Assembly (NCBI GenBank): GCA_038030265.1
Contig: CM075939.1
Span: 31,229,253-31,293,252, forward strand
Direction: 5' to 3'
Source: Corythucha ciliata
Lineage: Eukaryota; Arthropoda; Insecta; Hemiptera; Tingidae
Length of the DNA stretch: 64,000 nt
The position numbers were made by a program, and so were the translations under genes. The notes below the pieces were generated by a model, which worked only from the letters and a program-made list of their open reading frames with translations, was not told the DNA's origin and ran no database searches. Below, piece by piece: positions 21,143 to 34,042 of the stretch (its first letter is position 1; every line of letters starts with the position of its first letter).

Positions 21143-24100
21143 TTAGCTTTCCGATAAACCGTTGAAAACTGTTGACGGCGCCACGATGGCGTTTCTTGCT
21201 CCCTCCGATACGTCCATTACTACAACATTTTCAGGAAAATCCTCGGGTTTCACCTTGAGTTTTTCGATAAAATTCCAGCAGTTTTTCCGAGTTTTCTTGT
21301 GCTCTGCTATCACATGGTGAGTCATTGTCTCGCACGGGAATGTTCGGAACCCGCATGAATTGACCAGGCATTTGTAGGCTTTCAGGTTGAAATGAAGGGC
21401 GACGTGGGTGCGAGCCTCGTCAATCCTAGATTAAAAGAATTTTTATTTCATATTCATTGGGGGTTTCTTCGTAAGTAACCAGAATGTCTTACTTTTTGAA
21501 TCGTTGAAAGCAGATAAGACATTCAATACATTTGGGGTCGACGAATGTATTGAGTTTTTCTCTTACCCAATCGTCTTTAGCAGAGCCGTTTTCTGTACCG
21601 TAATCATCGGAGTCTTTAGACGGGCAGTCGCCATCATTATATTCACCATCCTCTTCGATTTTAACGGATACATTTGCGGGGTCTGTCTTGTTCTGATCTG
21701 AGTTTAAAGATGATTTTGTAGTTGGGAATTTCACCACAATATCGAAGTTCTACAAGCTTACCTAATGGAATCTCAGCATTCGAAACGTTAGAGTCATCTT
21801 CAAAATCTGTGCCTGAAGCAGCAGCTCCACCAGCTCTGCTTTCCTCCACTTCACTGCTACCAAACACAGTGATAGCACTGTCTTCTTCTTCCTCTTCGGC
21901 ATTCGAAGTTCCCATTTCTCCTTCTTCGTCCTCATCAGTTTCTGCTTGGTCATTCATTGGGCCATTGGTGGCGTTCATATTGTTTTCTAAATCCTCGACA
22001 CCTTCTCCATCTCGATCACTTTCACCTTCATACTCAGATTCTGAATATTCATTTTCCCCGTTGCCTTCAGGGACGCCTTCTGCAACAGACCGACCAAGTT
22101 TTAATTTCCAGTACCATTTTAAAAAGTTGATTATAATGATTTACCTTCAACATCACTATCACTCGAAGCCAAGCTTCTTTCAGATGTGGTGCTGTCACTG
22201 GACCCATCTCTTCGACGTCTTCATCCATAGGTTCTTCTTCTTTTTTAATTTCTTTGCCCGCGAAGTGACAACTGATGTCAAGACCACTGTCCTCAGCGTT
22301 CAAGAAATTGACTTGGGAAGAAAGTTTCACACCTAAGGACAATTGCAAATTTTTTTAGATGTTCGCCCGAGTGAAATATCGGGTCTAAAACTAACCCAGG
22401 AAGTCCTCAATGTCAAACACTTGTATACTGTCCGATTGTGCACTCCTAAAGGCAACGCTTGAAGACTTGGTTTGTTCAGAGTGTACTGCCACCTGTGATT
22501 CAGGCGCTTTCTCGTCTACGGTCTTCTGTGGCGTTTGTTGGATACCGCTCGGCCTTCGACCTCGAGGCTTCTTAGGCGGAGGAGGTTGGTCAGAGTTAGG
22601 TTTCACACGACAGAGAATCGCGTGTGAGGCCATAGCGGCTTTTCGCAGGAAAATCCGGTGACAACCCGGACAAGAGAGAATTTCTTGCGGTTCTTCTGGG
22701 GGGTCAAGAATCTAAAGCCAGAAAAAATTGAATGTTCATTAATGTATATTTTCCGTGCGCCATGCAGCAAACCATGAGAATAAACATACGCTTCTCTTTT
22801 TCACAGGAGCTTTAGCCTTAGGAGGTTCAGTTTCCATAACATATAAATCCTCATCCTTATCGCATTCTTCCTTTATCGATGTATTGACAACCGAATCTGA
22901 CTTAATTCCTAATATTTCCTCGATTTCAGCAGTTTCAAACTCCTTTTCTTCTTTTACCGTCACACTTTCGACTGAATTGGGCAGGGGAGTCCTAGTCAGA
23001 AGAACTCGCGCCTCACTTATATCCGGTATTTTCATATCGCCATCGCCCACTGAAGTAGTCTTCCCCTTTTTCTCAGACTGACAGCTATCGACGCTCGGTG
23101 ATCGGGGCCTTTTGCCAGTGGTATTCGACGACGAAACCTCGTGATTGCTCAAGAGAATGGGCGGGACTCGTTGTTCCGGATCTCGGAGGCGACAGTAATT
23201 ACGATGGGATATCATAGCAGCTTTACGGAGGAATGTTCTTGAACAATACGCGCAAGGAAATGTGACTTCCGGTTCTTTTTTGTCATCCTAAAGAAGAGAA
23301 AAAAGATCAAATTGTGTGATTTACAAAAACAAGAAATAACGAATGCACTCACTTCATCACTGTCATCATCGTTTGATGAGGATGAGAACGAAGTAGCTCG
23401 GCGGCGCGACCCTCTTTCCGGAAAGAGTGTTTCAGTGGGCACAAGTTTCTTCTCGATTTTAAGGCGAAGCTTTCGAACTTCCTCGCGATTTTTCTTGTGG
23501 GCTGAAAAAATAAAAAAAATAAATAAATACAGGAAATTGTTTAATTAATTGAGTATAACATTCTTTATTATATTTTAAATATGCCGACTAGTTTAGGGGT
23601 AAGTGCACCCCATTTTCAAGGCATCCGCAGTTCGCAAACAAATTTCCCCGTCACCCGTCAATAAACACAGACTTCCAAATAATCCTGCTGACGGACAGGT
23701 ACCACAAGAAAACTTGTCTCCTCACTAAACGCTCTAAATACAAACAATAATCATTCAAGATAAAAAAACATAACTAAATCAGAATAAAAAAACGGGGCAT
23801 ATTTTTAACTTTAAAGACGTAAGTGTATTGGATCGGGAGAATAATTGTGAAAAATTGAGAGTTTTAGAAAAATTGCACATAAATATGGGGGGGGGGGAAC
23901 TGTCAATTTCCAGTTGGATAGTATGGGGGTAGAACCGTATTGTAATGTGTTAGCAATGTATAAGAGAAACGGTGGGAAAAACAGATACGAGAATGGGTTG
24001 AGGGAGAGGGGCTCCCAATCTTGAATGATTATTGTTTGTATTTAGAGCGTTTAGTGAGGAGACAAGTTTTCTTGTGGTACCTGTCCGTCAGCAGGATTAT

Positions 24101-27100
24101 TTGGAAGTCTGTGTTTATTGACGGGTGACGGGGAAATTTGTTTGCCAACTGCGGATGCCTTGAAAATGGGGTGCACTTACCCCGAAACTAGTCGGCATAT
24201 TTAAAATATAATAAAGAATGTTATACTCAATTAATTAAACAATTACCTAAATAATTTAACATTCACAATATAATCAAAAATTGTAAATACAGGAAAGACA
24301 TCAAACGAAAGTAGAATTCATTTGACACAACAAAACCGTACATACATGTCGAAGCGAACTTCCCATATACCATAACCATACCTCATTGAAATCTCCCACC
24401 CCTTTTTCACAGCTTTTTAGCAACTGTTTTACTCCCATTTTGCGGTCAACTAAACCCAAAATCCCACAAATGAAATATAACAACAATCCTGACAAAAAGA
24501 AAACAACATCCCTAGAAGAGAGAGAGGAGGGGGGCAACTCCAAGCAATACTCCATAGCCAGTGGTATTCGACGACGAAACCTCGTGATTGCTCAAGAGAA
24601 TGGGCGGGACTCGTTGTTCCGGATCTCGGAGGCGACAGTAATTACGATGGGATATCATAGCAGCTTTACGGAGGAATGTTCTTGAACAATACGCGCAAGG
24701 AAATGTGACTTCCGGTTCTTTTTTGTCATCCTAAAGAAGAGAAAAAAGATCAAATTGTGTGATTTACAAAAACAAGAAATAACGAATGCACTCACTTCAT
24801 CACTGTCATCATCGTTTGATGAGGATGAGAACGAAGTAGCTCGGCGGCGCGACCCTCTTTCCGGAAAGAGTGTTTCAGTGGGCACAAGTTTCTTCTCGAT
24901 TTTAAGGCGAAGCTTTCGAACTTCCTCGCGATTTTTCTTGTGGGCTGAAAAAATAAAAAAAATAAATAAATACAGGAAATTGTTTAATTAATTGAGTATA
25001 ACATTCTTTATTATATTTTAAATATGCCGACTAGTTTAGGGGTAAGTGCACCCCATTTTCAAGGCATCCGCAGTTCGCAAACAAATTTCCCCGTCACCCG
25101 TCAATAAACACAGACTTCCAAATAATCCTGCTGACGGACAGGTACCACAAGAAAACTTGTCTCCTCACTAAACGCTCTAAATACAAACAATAATCATTCA
25201 AGATAAAAAAACATAACTAAATCAGAATAAAAAAACGGGGCATATTTTTAACTTTAAAGACGTAAGTGTATTGGATCGGGAGAATAATTGTGAAAAATTG
25301 AGAGTTTTAGAAAAATTGCACATAAATATGGGGGGGGGGGGAACTGTCAATTTCCAGTTGGATAGTATGGGGGTAGAACCGTATTGTAATGTGTTAGCAA
25401 TGTATAAGAGAAACGGTGGGAAAAACAGATACGAGAATGGGTTGAGGGAGAGGGGCTCCCAATCTTGAATGATTATTGTTTGTATTTAGAGCGTTTAGTG
25501 AGGAGACAAGTTTTCTTGTGGTACCTGTCCGTCAGCAGGATTATTTGGAAGTCTGTGTTTATTGACGGGTGACGGGGAAATTTGTTTGCGAACTGCGGAT
25601 GCCTTGAAAATGGGGTGCACTTACCCCGAAACTAGTCGGCATATTTAAAATATAATAAAGAATGTTATACTCAATTAATTAAACAATTACCTAAATAATT
25701 TAACATTCACAATATAATCAAAAATTGTAAATACAGGAAAGACATCAAACGAAAGTAGAATTCATTTGACACAACAAAACCGTACATACATGTCGAAGCG
25801 AACTTCCCATATACCATAACCATAACCATACCTCATTGAAATCTCCCACCCCTTTTTCACAGCTTTTTAGCAACTGTTTTACTCCCATTTTGCGGTCAAC
25901 TAAACCCAAAATCCCACAAATGAAATATAACAACAATCCTGACAAAAAGAAAACAACATCCCTAGAAGAGAGAGAGGAGGGGGGCAATACTCCAAGCAAT
26001 TCATTCAATTATATGAAGATTTCGGAGGGTCACCCCTCCCCTCAAAATTTCAAACCCAATTGGCACGTTTTCCGGGCATTTACGAACTATCGCATAATGT
26101 GAAGCGGAGCCAAGGCTCGCCCCCAGAACAAACAAGTTAGAGGAGATAAATATCCACGAATCGCAACTTTCCAGGAATGCCTAGCCGACAAATTGAGAGT
26201 AGGCATTGAGCAATTTTTGCAAAAATGCCTTTCGTATTCTCGAACTTGTCTATCCTATCCAGAAACAGATCCTTCCCTACGGCAGATCCTTCGAAAAGCT
26301 GGGGGAATGAAATCATGTCCCTCTTTCTCATCGAGGCATGAATACCCCTCCCAATATTGAAGGTTCCGGGTGATATACTTCAGCAAAAACTGCATTACTG
26401 ATTTTACAGAGCTAAGAATCCCCCAACCCACTAGCCTACACACGACAGCCGAGGTGCCGTTTCACAGCTCGGCGATGGCTTACAAGCAAAGTGGGACAGT
26501 AGCGGTATCCCAATCCAGGCCCGCCGTGTGTTATGCGTCTCGAAGCCGGGTCGGAGCCACAGGCCGTAATTTCGCATTTCTACGTAACAGTAGCGTCAGT
26601 AGTGTAGTAGCCATTGAGGCACAACTCAAGTTTTAGGGCTAAATACTAATTAGGGCAGAATAATCACGATGTTTAAGTTATACCAATTTTTGGGTGAAAG
26701 TACACCAAAAATGGATTAAAACATTCATTTTGGATAATGGCCTATCATGTTTTGCTTTCGAGTTATGATTTTTAAATCTTTTTTTTTTTTTTTTCTCGAA
26801 AAAGCGTAATTTTATCCAAAAACTGGCTGCTTCTCACTTGAAATGCACTTTTCTGAAAAAGTGGTGGCAGTTTTGAAATCTACGAAATATTTTCCGTGGG
26901 AAGAGAGCAATATCCACCACCACGAAACGAGACGCTTTTGTCTCGCTAATGCGAAAAATAAAGAATTTCTCTATTTTTCAAAAACTTACTGCGTCTTCAC
27001 AAATAGCTCTGCGGATTGTCAAACGTCACAAAAACTTCTCAATTTTCTCAGATTTTTAACGGTGTACTCACAATTTAAATTATTCCACTCCTTTAATAAG

Positions 27101-30100
27101 AAAGTGTGAGATGAAATGAAAAAAAAATCATGGCTCAAGGCTCATTTTTGGGCTAAAAACGTGTAAATGACGGATATAAAAAATCACAGAATTCAAGAGT
27201 TATTTGGGCTACTGAAGATTTGCTTGACTCGCACAACCGTTTGTATTTTTCAGAAAAGTCATTACTCGTCAAGATCTTCTATTTATCCCCCCTCTCCACA
27301 ATGGTTATGGTGGAGGGGAAGGCTAAAATGAAGATCCTTACGAGTAATGAATTTTCTGAAAGCCACAGACGGTTGTGCGAGTCAAGCAAATCTTCAGTAG
27401 GCCAAATGAAAATGACTCATGAATTCTGTTTTGACTCAGTCAAGAAACAATTCGACCTAAAAAACGAGAGAAAAAAAAAATTCGCTGAGTTCGGAGCCCT
27501 CAAAAAGCTAATTTGGTGGGTCCGCATTGTTCAAAAATGAAATTTCGCGGTGTTGGCTCGCCCGAAAATGAAATTTCGCTGGTTTCATAGCATCAAAACC
27601 CCATTCAAAAAGACATTTCACCCGGTGGGCTCATTTAAATAACTAATGTAGCGCGGTTAGCTCATTGAAATAACCAATTTCGCTGGATTGCCTAATAGGA
27701 AAAAACAATTTTTATCGCTTCCAATCTCAAATTTCATGGATCTGAAACTTTTAGAAACTAATTTCGCGGGTTTGGCTCTTTCTTTGGAGTTTGCCCCCCT
27801 CCCCCCAAATACAATCTCGAGGCGGAAAACTGTAGTCTAAACCTCCTCGCACATCACCCAATGATAATACCTAAATCAAGCACTACCAATCTGATTTAAA
27901 ATGTACGTGCTTTGAAGAACAGCCCATGAACATTCTACCGATCGTAAAGTAGTTACATGAAAAGGGCGATAACATTTGTTTTAAAAATATTTTCTTTGAT
28001 AATTCGTTGCACTAGAATGAAATGACCGAGGTCCTCTGCTGCTCGTTTGGAAGATGTTTCATAATGACAATCTTGGGAGAAATAGTCTTAATAAATTCTC
28101 ATCATAATCAAAAATGTCATTTCGACTAAAAAAAAAATTATGAGAAAAAAGTTTGGGATCTTTTTACTTCTAGGTTGCTGGGGTACGTCCTACTCACAAG
28201 AAAAGTTTGATTTTCGAAAATGTTCCCCAGTTTCATGAAACTCGGCATGGGTGAACTCTGATACCGGACAGATATTGACCACAGATTAATTTAGTTTAAA
28301 ATAGAGATAGTGATAGTGGTGGCAACATTGAAATTTTAGAGGGGGGGAGGAGAACCTAAAACAATAAGTGCATGAAAATCCCTCTGGATATGAACGAGTC
28401 GATGACTACAATCCGCGGATTTCACCCCTTTCAACGCTATTTTCGAAAATTTGGCACTTGAAGAAATCAATTTCACAGGAGTGAATCCGTAAAAATCATC
28501 CAATTTCGGGGGGGGGGGGGGGTCAACCATTACAAAAATCCAATTTCATGTGATTGACTCATTCAAAAAAGCAATACCACTGGTTAGGCACTTTCAATTT
28601 CCAAATTTGACACTCGCAGGACCCAACACAGCGGCCTTAACTAATTCAACACCCAAATTTTGCCCTAGAAGTCTTAAATGGAGCAATTTGCCGATTTGAG
28701 TTCTTTAAGAACCACATTTGCCGGTTCTGGCCCGCCGGAAAAAAACAATTTGATGGGGTGTTAGCAGTCAGAAAATGTCAATTCCGCGGGGTCTCGTATG
28801 TTTTCCCCCCAAACGTGAAATTGCCAGCTTGTTGGCTTATTTCAATGAGTCATTTTGTGGGGGTGCCTCATTCAAAACAAATTTCACGACGATGGTTTAC
28901 CTCAAAAGTTCAATTTCTCGGCTTTCGTTGCGACAAAAACAAAAATTAGCGCTTTTGATCCGTTCAAAAATTAATTATTTCGCGGTGTTAGTTAATTCAA
29001 CAGAGCAGTTTTACGGGCCTGGCTCTTTTCAAAAACGAAATATCGCTACATTGGCGCAATCGAAACCAATTTCGCGGGTTTGCACCACTATAACAACCAA
29101 TTTGGAGCGACCAGCCTAACCAAAAATGGAATTTCGCGGAATTGGCTCACTAAAAAGGAGTTTTGTGGCACAGGTCGCTCCTAAAAAGCAATTTTTTGGG
29201 CCTTCGCTAATACAAAAGTACACTTTCGTGCTGTTGAACGGGTGTTAAGGTTATTTTAAAGAGTAATTTTACGGGTCAGACTCCTTTCAAAAACCGAATT
29301 TCACAGGGTTGGGCCATTAAAAACCGATTTCGCTGGGCTCATTATCCTAGACAAATACTATTCGCCCTATTCGCAGCTTCAGCATAAATCCTTTTTAGGA
29401 CGAAAGATAAGTCGATCCGCAATTTTTTTCTATTTAGTGGGAAACCGCAGTTTCTATTTATTATGTGGTCGCCATTCGCTCAGTCTCGCCAATACCTAAC
29501 TGCTCTTTTCAGGCGAATAGGAAAATTGAAGGTCACATGAAAGCTCTCTGGTCGAAAATCCGTGTCAATTTTCGGAATTCCCCACGTCGTGAAACCCGAA
29601 GACGCACAGATTCCGACCAAAACATACATACGTATAGGTGGACGTCAGGCGTCAGCGGCCCTTGAACAGAGCCCTCTCTATCTACTACCTAGAGGCCTTT
29701 GAAGTGGGCCAAAGTGATAAATGTTCGACCGCAGAAAACCTCCATGAAAAAGCTCCAACTACAAAAAGATTCGAAAACCCCCAAAACAGCAGTACATTGA
29801 ACCAAACAGAATTTCGCACTTTGTGGACAGAACATTTTGCAAGTCCGGCCAATGAAGTTACAAGTCTGCTCGGCTCTGTAGCCGCGAAAAGCGGCTGAAA
29901 CGATGAAGAGATGCGAACAAATAATTTCTCAACTAAAAAGCATAGGGTGACCAGATGTAAAGTAGTTTCCGAGGCCACTCAAGTGTTTCTGGTAGGGGTC
30001 CCGGTAAAACCCTACGAAATATGAATAATCAGTGAAATTGAAATTTTATGGCCCCAAAGTTGAAACTTATGGTTGCGGACGCCAAAATCACGAAATCTTC

Positions 30101-32468
30101 CGTCGTTCATTTTCCGCTAAATCTAGTTTTTCGAATCAACCGAAACTGCAAAACCGATTTTATAAATAGCTAAGGCCACGAAATTTGGTTTTTAAAGGAT
30201 CTCTTAGTAAGAAAATTCGTGTTATCAGACAAAAATCTCGGAATTTGGTTTATGAAAGAGCGGAAGTGAGTAAAAATGTTCTATGAAAGAGCGAAATTCA
30301 CGAAAATTGGGTTTTGAAAGAGCCAACCCCACGAAATTAGGTTTCTAAAAGCGTGAAAACCCGGGATAGAAAATTACAATTCGTGAAGTTGGGGTTTTAA
30401 TAAAGCCAAATTTGAAACATTTGGTAAAGGGTCGTTTACACGGTTCAATCTCGTTGCACATTTCGGTTTCATTTGATGGAAGACATTTCATTGAATGGCT
30501 CAGGCATCACGTTTATTACAGAAATTAGATGGAGCAAGACCATTGAAAATATGTTTACACGTTTCAATTTGATTGAATTAATGAAATTGAGCCACGAGAT
30601 TGAACCGTGTAAACGCGCCTTAATGGAAGATGTGCCCTAGTTAAGACGAGTCTAAACAAATGACAGGACACTACCCTTGATTTTGATTGCCCAATTTAGG
30701 TAATGGTAAAATCAGCAATAGGCTTGAACCTTCCAGAAGACAATAGTAATAAGAATGCGCCGGAGACACTTCGCTCAGTATAACGTGTTCGCTTCTTTCA
30801 TACTGCCCAAGCGAGTTTAAAATGCCAATTAGGACCATCACCACCTTATTAAAACTGACTTCCGTCCTTCAATCGTACCCAAAGTGGACGAGGGTAGACA
30901 GATACTCCCACAGTAGCTCTGCATCAGCCACAGTAACTCGGCATTCTGAACGCGTTTGAGCAGTACGAGTGGATGCAAATAAAATTTTATGGAAAAACTC
31001 ACCAGTAGTCAAATGCCTATTCACACACCAGGAATTAACGAAAACCTGATCGCAACAGGGGCACAAGTATCCCAGACGTACATCCGGGTGCACGGAGTTA
31101 ACGTGAGACTCTAGCGAGCACTTTGAAGTGAAATCCTTGTCACACTTGGGGCACGGAACTTTCGTTTGTTGCTCTTGGTGCCCTGAGTTTGACAACGGCG
31201 AGGAGTGACGGACTCCATTGTAAGTTTCCAGATTGTTGAGGTGACCAACCGACGGATTTCTCACCGGGGATGTTGGGGGAAGGGTAATCGTTGCGGATCT
31301 TTCATCACTCTATAAAGTCACATGTGTGAGAAGAGGGAGTTGACTAGGAAAAATATCGCAAAAATCACCTTTCTTTGGGGTATAACAGCAGTTAAAAGGG
31401 CCGAGGCGGTGTCACACATTTCTCGGAAAGCTACAAAACTGGGCTCACTCTCTACGCGTCTTTCCGTCAGTTTGTCAAGAACTTCCATTATGTCCCTTCG
31501 ACAGGTTTTCCTCGACAAAAGAACGTGCCCTTTGGTTCCATTGTTGAAAAACAGTGACTTTTCTTGAATCTGGAGTCACGAAAAAATGTATGACACACAA
31601 TTCATCCCTTTTGCTAGCTTTTCGACATACCTCTTTGTCCAAAAAATCGTTACGCACTTGCGCGAACCGGCTTGTGCAATAGGATTTTTTATGTTGGAAA
31701 AATGTGGCGATGTTTCGAAAGAAATTTCGGCATACTTTGCACTCATAAACGACGTAGCACTCGTTAATGATAATATCACACAACTGAGAAGAAAAAGGGG
31801 GATCAAATAGGTACACTGATCATGTAGGCTCAAATAATTACCTCGTCAGTTCCAGATGTCACAGCGTTTACAATATCGTGAACGCCCGACAGAGCAGTGT
31901 CTATTGGAACCCTGTGGAGCAAAGAATGATCCTTTCTCTCCACGGTCTGCGGTTTCTTCTTTTTCTTTGACTGATTCGAAATATTGTTGTTATTACTATT
32001 GGAGCTATTAGTTCCTTGTCCCGACGAATGTTGTTGATTTCCTCCTCCACTTCCACTCAATTTGTTCGATTGGCTTGATGAGTTAAGCTTAGAACCTGCA
32101 GAAGTCATGGACCCTCCTCCTCCTCCTACGCCAGATTTTGTTCCTCCACTGTTCATTCCTGTTGACTGTTTCGTCGATCCACCGCCGCTAGCTGAACTCG
32201 AAACTGGTGCCGGTTTGGATGATGCACCAGCCCCGCCGCTACCGGAATAACCTGAAGACGAAGTTGATGGTTTTGAACCTCCGGCCTCGCCACCAGCATT
32301 CGTTCCCGAGAGCCCAGTTTTTCCCTTGGCACTACCATCGCTACTGGCTCCCTTCGTGAGCCCGCCAATTATTCCACCAGCTGAACTCATTAATTTGGGT
32401 TTAGAACTTTCGTTGGATGAAGACGTTGAGCCATTTGAAACTGATCTTGCAGGAGGACGAGGTCGCAT
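21143..32468 (-). CDS. ZNF800-like multi-zinc-finger protein, 11 exons
   Basis: Exons, 5' to 3' on minus: 32468-31842, 31783-31631, 31569-31369, 31309-31003, 23501-23353 (duplicate 24944-24796), 23287-22790, 22711-22396, 22332-22145, 22079-21762, 21697-21493, 21425-21143. The N-terminus is a long Ser/Gly-rich tract. It is followed by 'SLLHRVPIDTALSGVHDIVN' and a finger CKVCRNFFRNIATFFQHKKS(YC). This matches my memory of the ZNF800 N-terminus (SGIQ.II..FRSGT, then ECKLCRSLFR..HK..YC). Further fingers: CPKCDKDFTSKCSLESH, CPCCDQVFVNSWCVNRH (its second His comes from exon 5, proving the 7.5-kb join), two near-identical C2HC fingers (FLRKAAM.SH....C), and two C-terminal C2H2-type fingers. Acidic linkers separate them, so a nuclear nucleic-acid-binding role is inferred. 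The exons sum to 3245 nt, one short of a multiple of three; see the exon-8 finding. Confidence 0.8.
22145..22332 (-). other. Exon 8 of the ZNF800-like gene with a one-base frame break
   Basis: Upstream reading frame: ...GKEIKKEEEPMDEDVEEMG. Downstream, the natural acidic frame DGSSDSTTSERSLASSDSDV joins in phase with exon 9. The two frames are offset by one base near 22206-22212, and each carries a stop or a phase clash if extended through. A missing base (assembly error, polymorphism or real mutation) is the simplest reading. An alternative is a weak donor (atgg|gtccag) just before the break, which would also restore phase. Confidence 0.55.
23114..24556. repeat. Tandem duplication unit 1 (1443 bp)
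   Basis: It is repeated at 24557-26000 with only a few differences: G-tract length, one 6-bp ccataa expansion, and one c/g change in the right foldback arm. It contains part of exon 6, all of exon 5 and a foldback element of the ZNF800-like gene. Confidence 0.85.
23535..24244. mobile_element. Foldback element with 226-bp arms (copy in unit 1)
   Basis: Arms 23535-23760 and 24019-24244 are almost perfectly inverted. The ~258-bp centre includes an 11-G tract. A 13-bp direct repeat, taaatacaggaaa, at 23524-23536 and 24284-24296 may be the target duplication of a slightly larger insertion. It sits in intron 4, right upstream of exon 5. Confidence 0.7.
24557..26000. repeat. Tandem duplication unit 2
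   Basis: Second copy of the 1443-bp unit. It carries an intact duplicate of exon 5 (24796-24944) with both splice sites, but only a truncated exon 6 (24557-24730) that has lost its donor. Exon 5 enters in phase 1 and leaves in phase 0, so splicing both copies together would shift the frame; only one copy can be used per transcript. Confidence 0.85.
24978..25688. mobile_element. Foldback element with 226-bp arms (copy in unit 2)
   Basis: Copy of the foldback element at 23535-24244, carried along by the tandem duplication; the centre has one extra G. Confidence 0.7.
26001..27201. other. Intron 4 of the ZNF800-like gene, nothing specific
   Basis: No exon-like sequence with matching phase. A T-tract lies near 26779-26794. 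Confidence 0.4.
27202..27407. mobile_element. Hairpin MITE (~97-bp arms)
   Basis: Outer arms match almost perfectly (ctactgaagatttgcttgac and complement, then gcacaaccgt), inner arms imperfectly, around a loop near 27301-27312. In an RNA the whole element would fold into a long hairpin. Confidence 0.65.
27540..29340. repeat. Family B degenerate array (forward), largest block
   Basis: About 1.8 kb of units such as 'aatttcgcgggtttggctct' and 'aatttcgctggtttcatagc', spaced near 30-36 bp. G tracts interrupt it at 28338-28350 and 28508-28522. It lies inside intron 4 of the ZNF800-like gene. Confidence 0.65.
29341..30029. other. Intron sequence between inverted family B arrays
   Basis: No exon recognised. 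Near 29975-29998 is a block, gtttctggtaggggtcccgg, that recurs near 40245 directly before another reverse family B array. It looks like a shared boundary of the repeat family. Confidence 0.45.
30030..30420. repeat. Family B degenerate array (reverse)
   Basis: Units read 'ggttttgaaagagccaaccc' followed by 'cacgaaatt', i.e. opposite in orientation to the 27540-29340 block. Confidence 0.55.
30424..30621. mobile_element. MITE with cgtttacacggttcaatctc ends
   Basis: About 198 bp. The left end, tcgtttacacggttcaatct, is inverted at the right end as agattgaaccgtgtaaacg. A second internal pair of related blocks is also present. Non-coding. Confidence 0.6.
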
Positions 32469-33898
32469 AGCTTTTAAATTAAACAGAAAAGCAATCGTTA
32501 CAAGTATTGCAATTTATAAGGAAAACGTAAGCTAGGGCTGAATTTAACAGACATTTGATTGCCAAATGAATATCGACGAAGATGTTGCAGTCAACAAATT
32601 GTTTAATGCAATAGTTTTCAATTCGTCGAACCTACAGATTACAGACAACTCAAGAATGTGATACCAACCATAAGCAATGTAGAAAAAAATTTACCTTGAT
32701 TGTGCAGTCTTGGAGTTCAAAATATCGCTGCTATCAATAGTTACGAAATGACAGTGCTCAGGGAACTGTGTGTGATCGCTCGGAATTCTTATCGAATCAC
32801 TTGAGCTTCAGAACGAGTTTACCTCCACGGGGGCCATCCGAATGTGGACGAGCTATAAAATCATAATATTTTAGAGCCTCATTTTTATAATTTAAACAAA
32901 TTAAAAACGCGAGGCATTTGCTAATTTGATTTCTGGCTGAGTAATAAGTTCCATGGCAGGCAAAATGGCCTTGATGGTGGATAGTCAGGTTCTGAGGGTT
33001 CGTGACTAAAAAATCTAGGCATAAAACATTTTCAGTTTCCAGCCCCAGCGTGCTGAATTAAACCTGCCTGGTTAGAAAGCCTTTTAGGGAAGGCTTCCCG
33101 GGTCTGGAGTACCCCTCGGCGAATAAAATCAAGGAAAACAATAAACAATGATTTGGGATATTTAAATAAATGAAAAAAACTCGAGTAAAGTCGGGCCGGA
33201 GGAGGGTGACGTTGGTACCCGGGGAAATTTCGCGCACTAACAGAGCATTGGAGAAGGCGGCCGGACCACGCCCCATTTTAACTGCGGAAAGTCCATCAAA
33301 AAGTAAGTTTTTTGTTTGAATGATCAGACTCGCTGGTGTCAGATTGACAGATACAGGGTTTCGTGTGTTTCTCGGGGCGAAAATCAGCAGTTTTACTGTC
33401 ATATTGCTGACCCTGAGGGCATTTGCGATAATAAAGGAAAATAAGTTGAACGGCGACTGTGGGGGAATGCTTCAGTCAAATAATCAGATACAAATGCTTG
33501 ATGGGAGGGGGGGGGGCGTTGAGCTTCGAGAAAAAAAATGCCTAGGTAGTTTTAATGAACTGTACTTATTAACCAGCGGCAAAAATCAAGAGTTTTTTGG
33601 TCGACAACGAGATTCAGTGGTCAGGAAACTATTTTCCGGGAAAAGCATGACGAGAAATTGTCCGGGCCTGAAGTCAAGCCACAGCGTAAAATGAGCGTTT
33701 ACGTGGTGGATAGTCAATTCTTGGGGCTAAATTACAACCTTTTCAAGACTAAACAATCAGTTTTAGTGCAATACGTGAACAATTTTGGATTTTGACCTTG
33801 GAAGAACAATGTCAACGGAAGTAAACACTTTTAGTTCTATATGACAAAAGAGTGACTTAGTAGAGATTTGAAAACACATCGTACGCTCGGAAGAATAC
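32469..33898. other. Upstream of the ZNF800-like gene
   Basis: Presumed promoter/5' UTR area of the minus-strand gene. An acceptor-like tttaaaag immediately precedes the chosen ATG, so a non-coding first exon upstream is possible. No other gene seen. A G tract lies near 33508-33517. Confidence 0.35.
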
Positions 33899-34042
33899 GG
33901 GGGTCAACCATGAGTTAGCGTTAAAAATTGGTTAAAAAATTAACGCAAGCGGTAACTAAGTACGCTCTATCACAAATAATGTTTTAACGCCATAGATACC
34001 GCGTTTTGACGGTATTTTTACGCTAGCTCATGGTTGACCCCC
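33899..34042. mobile_element. MITE with gggggtcaaccatgagttag ends
   Basis: About 144 bp. The left end and the complement of the right end (gggggtcaaccatgagctag) match over ~30 bp. Non-coding. Confidence 0.6.

Noticed and set aside
27540..29340. CRISPR array suggested by regular ~30-36 bp spacing
   Set aside because: The sequence is clearly animal nuclear DNA, the repeats are degenerate throughout, and there are no distinct spacers or cas genes.
31322..31810. Plus-strand open frames over 31.3-31.8 kb
   Set aside because: They are antisense shadows of ZNF800-like exons 2 and 3, which have correct splice signals and zinc-finger coding on the minus strand.
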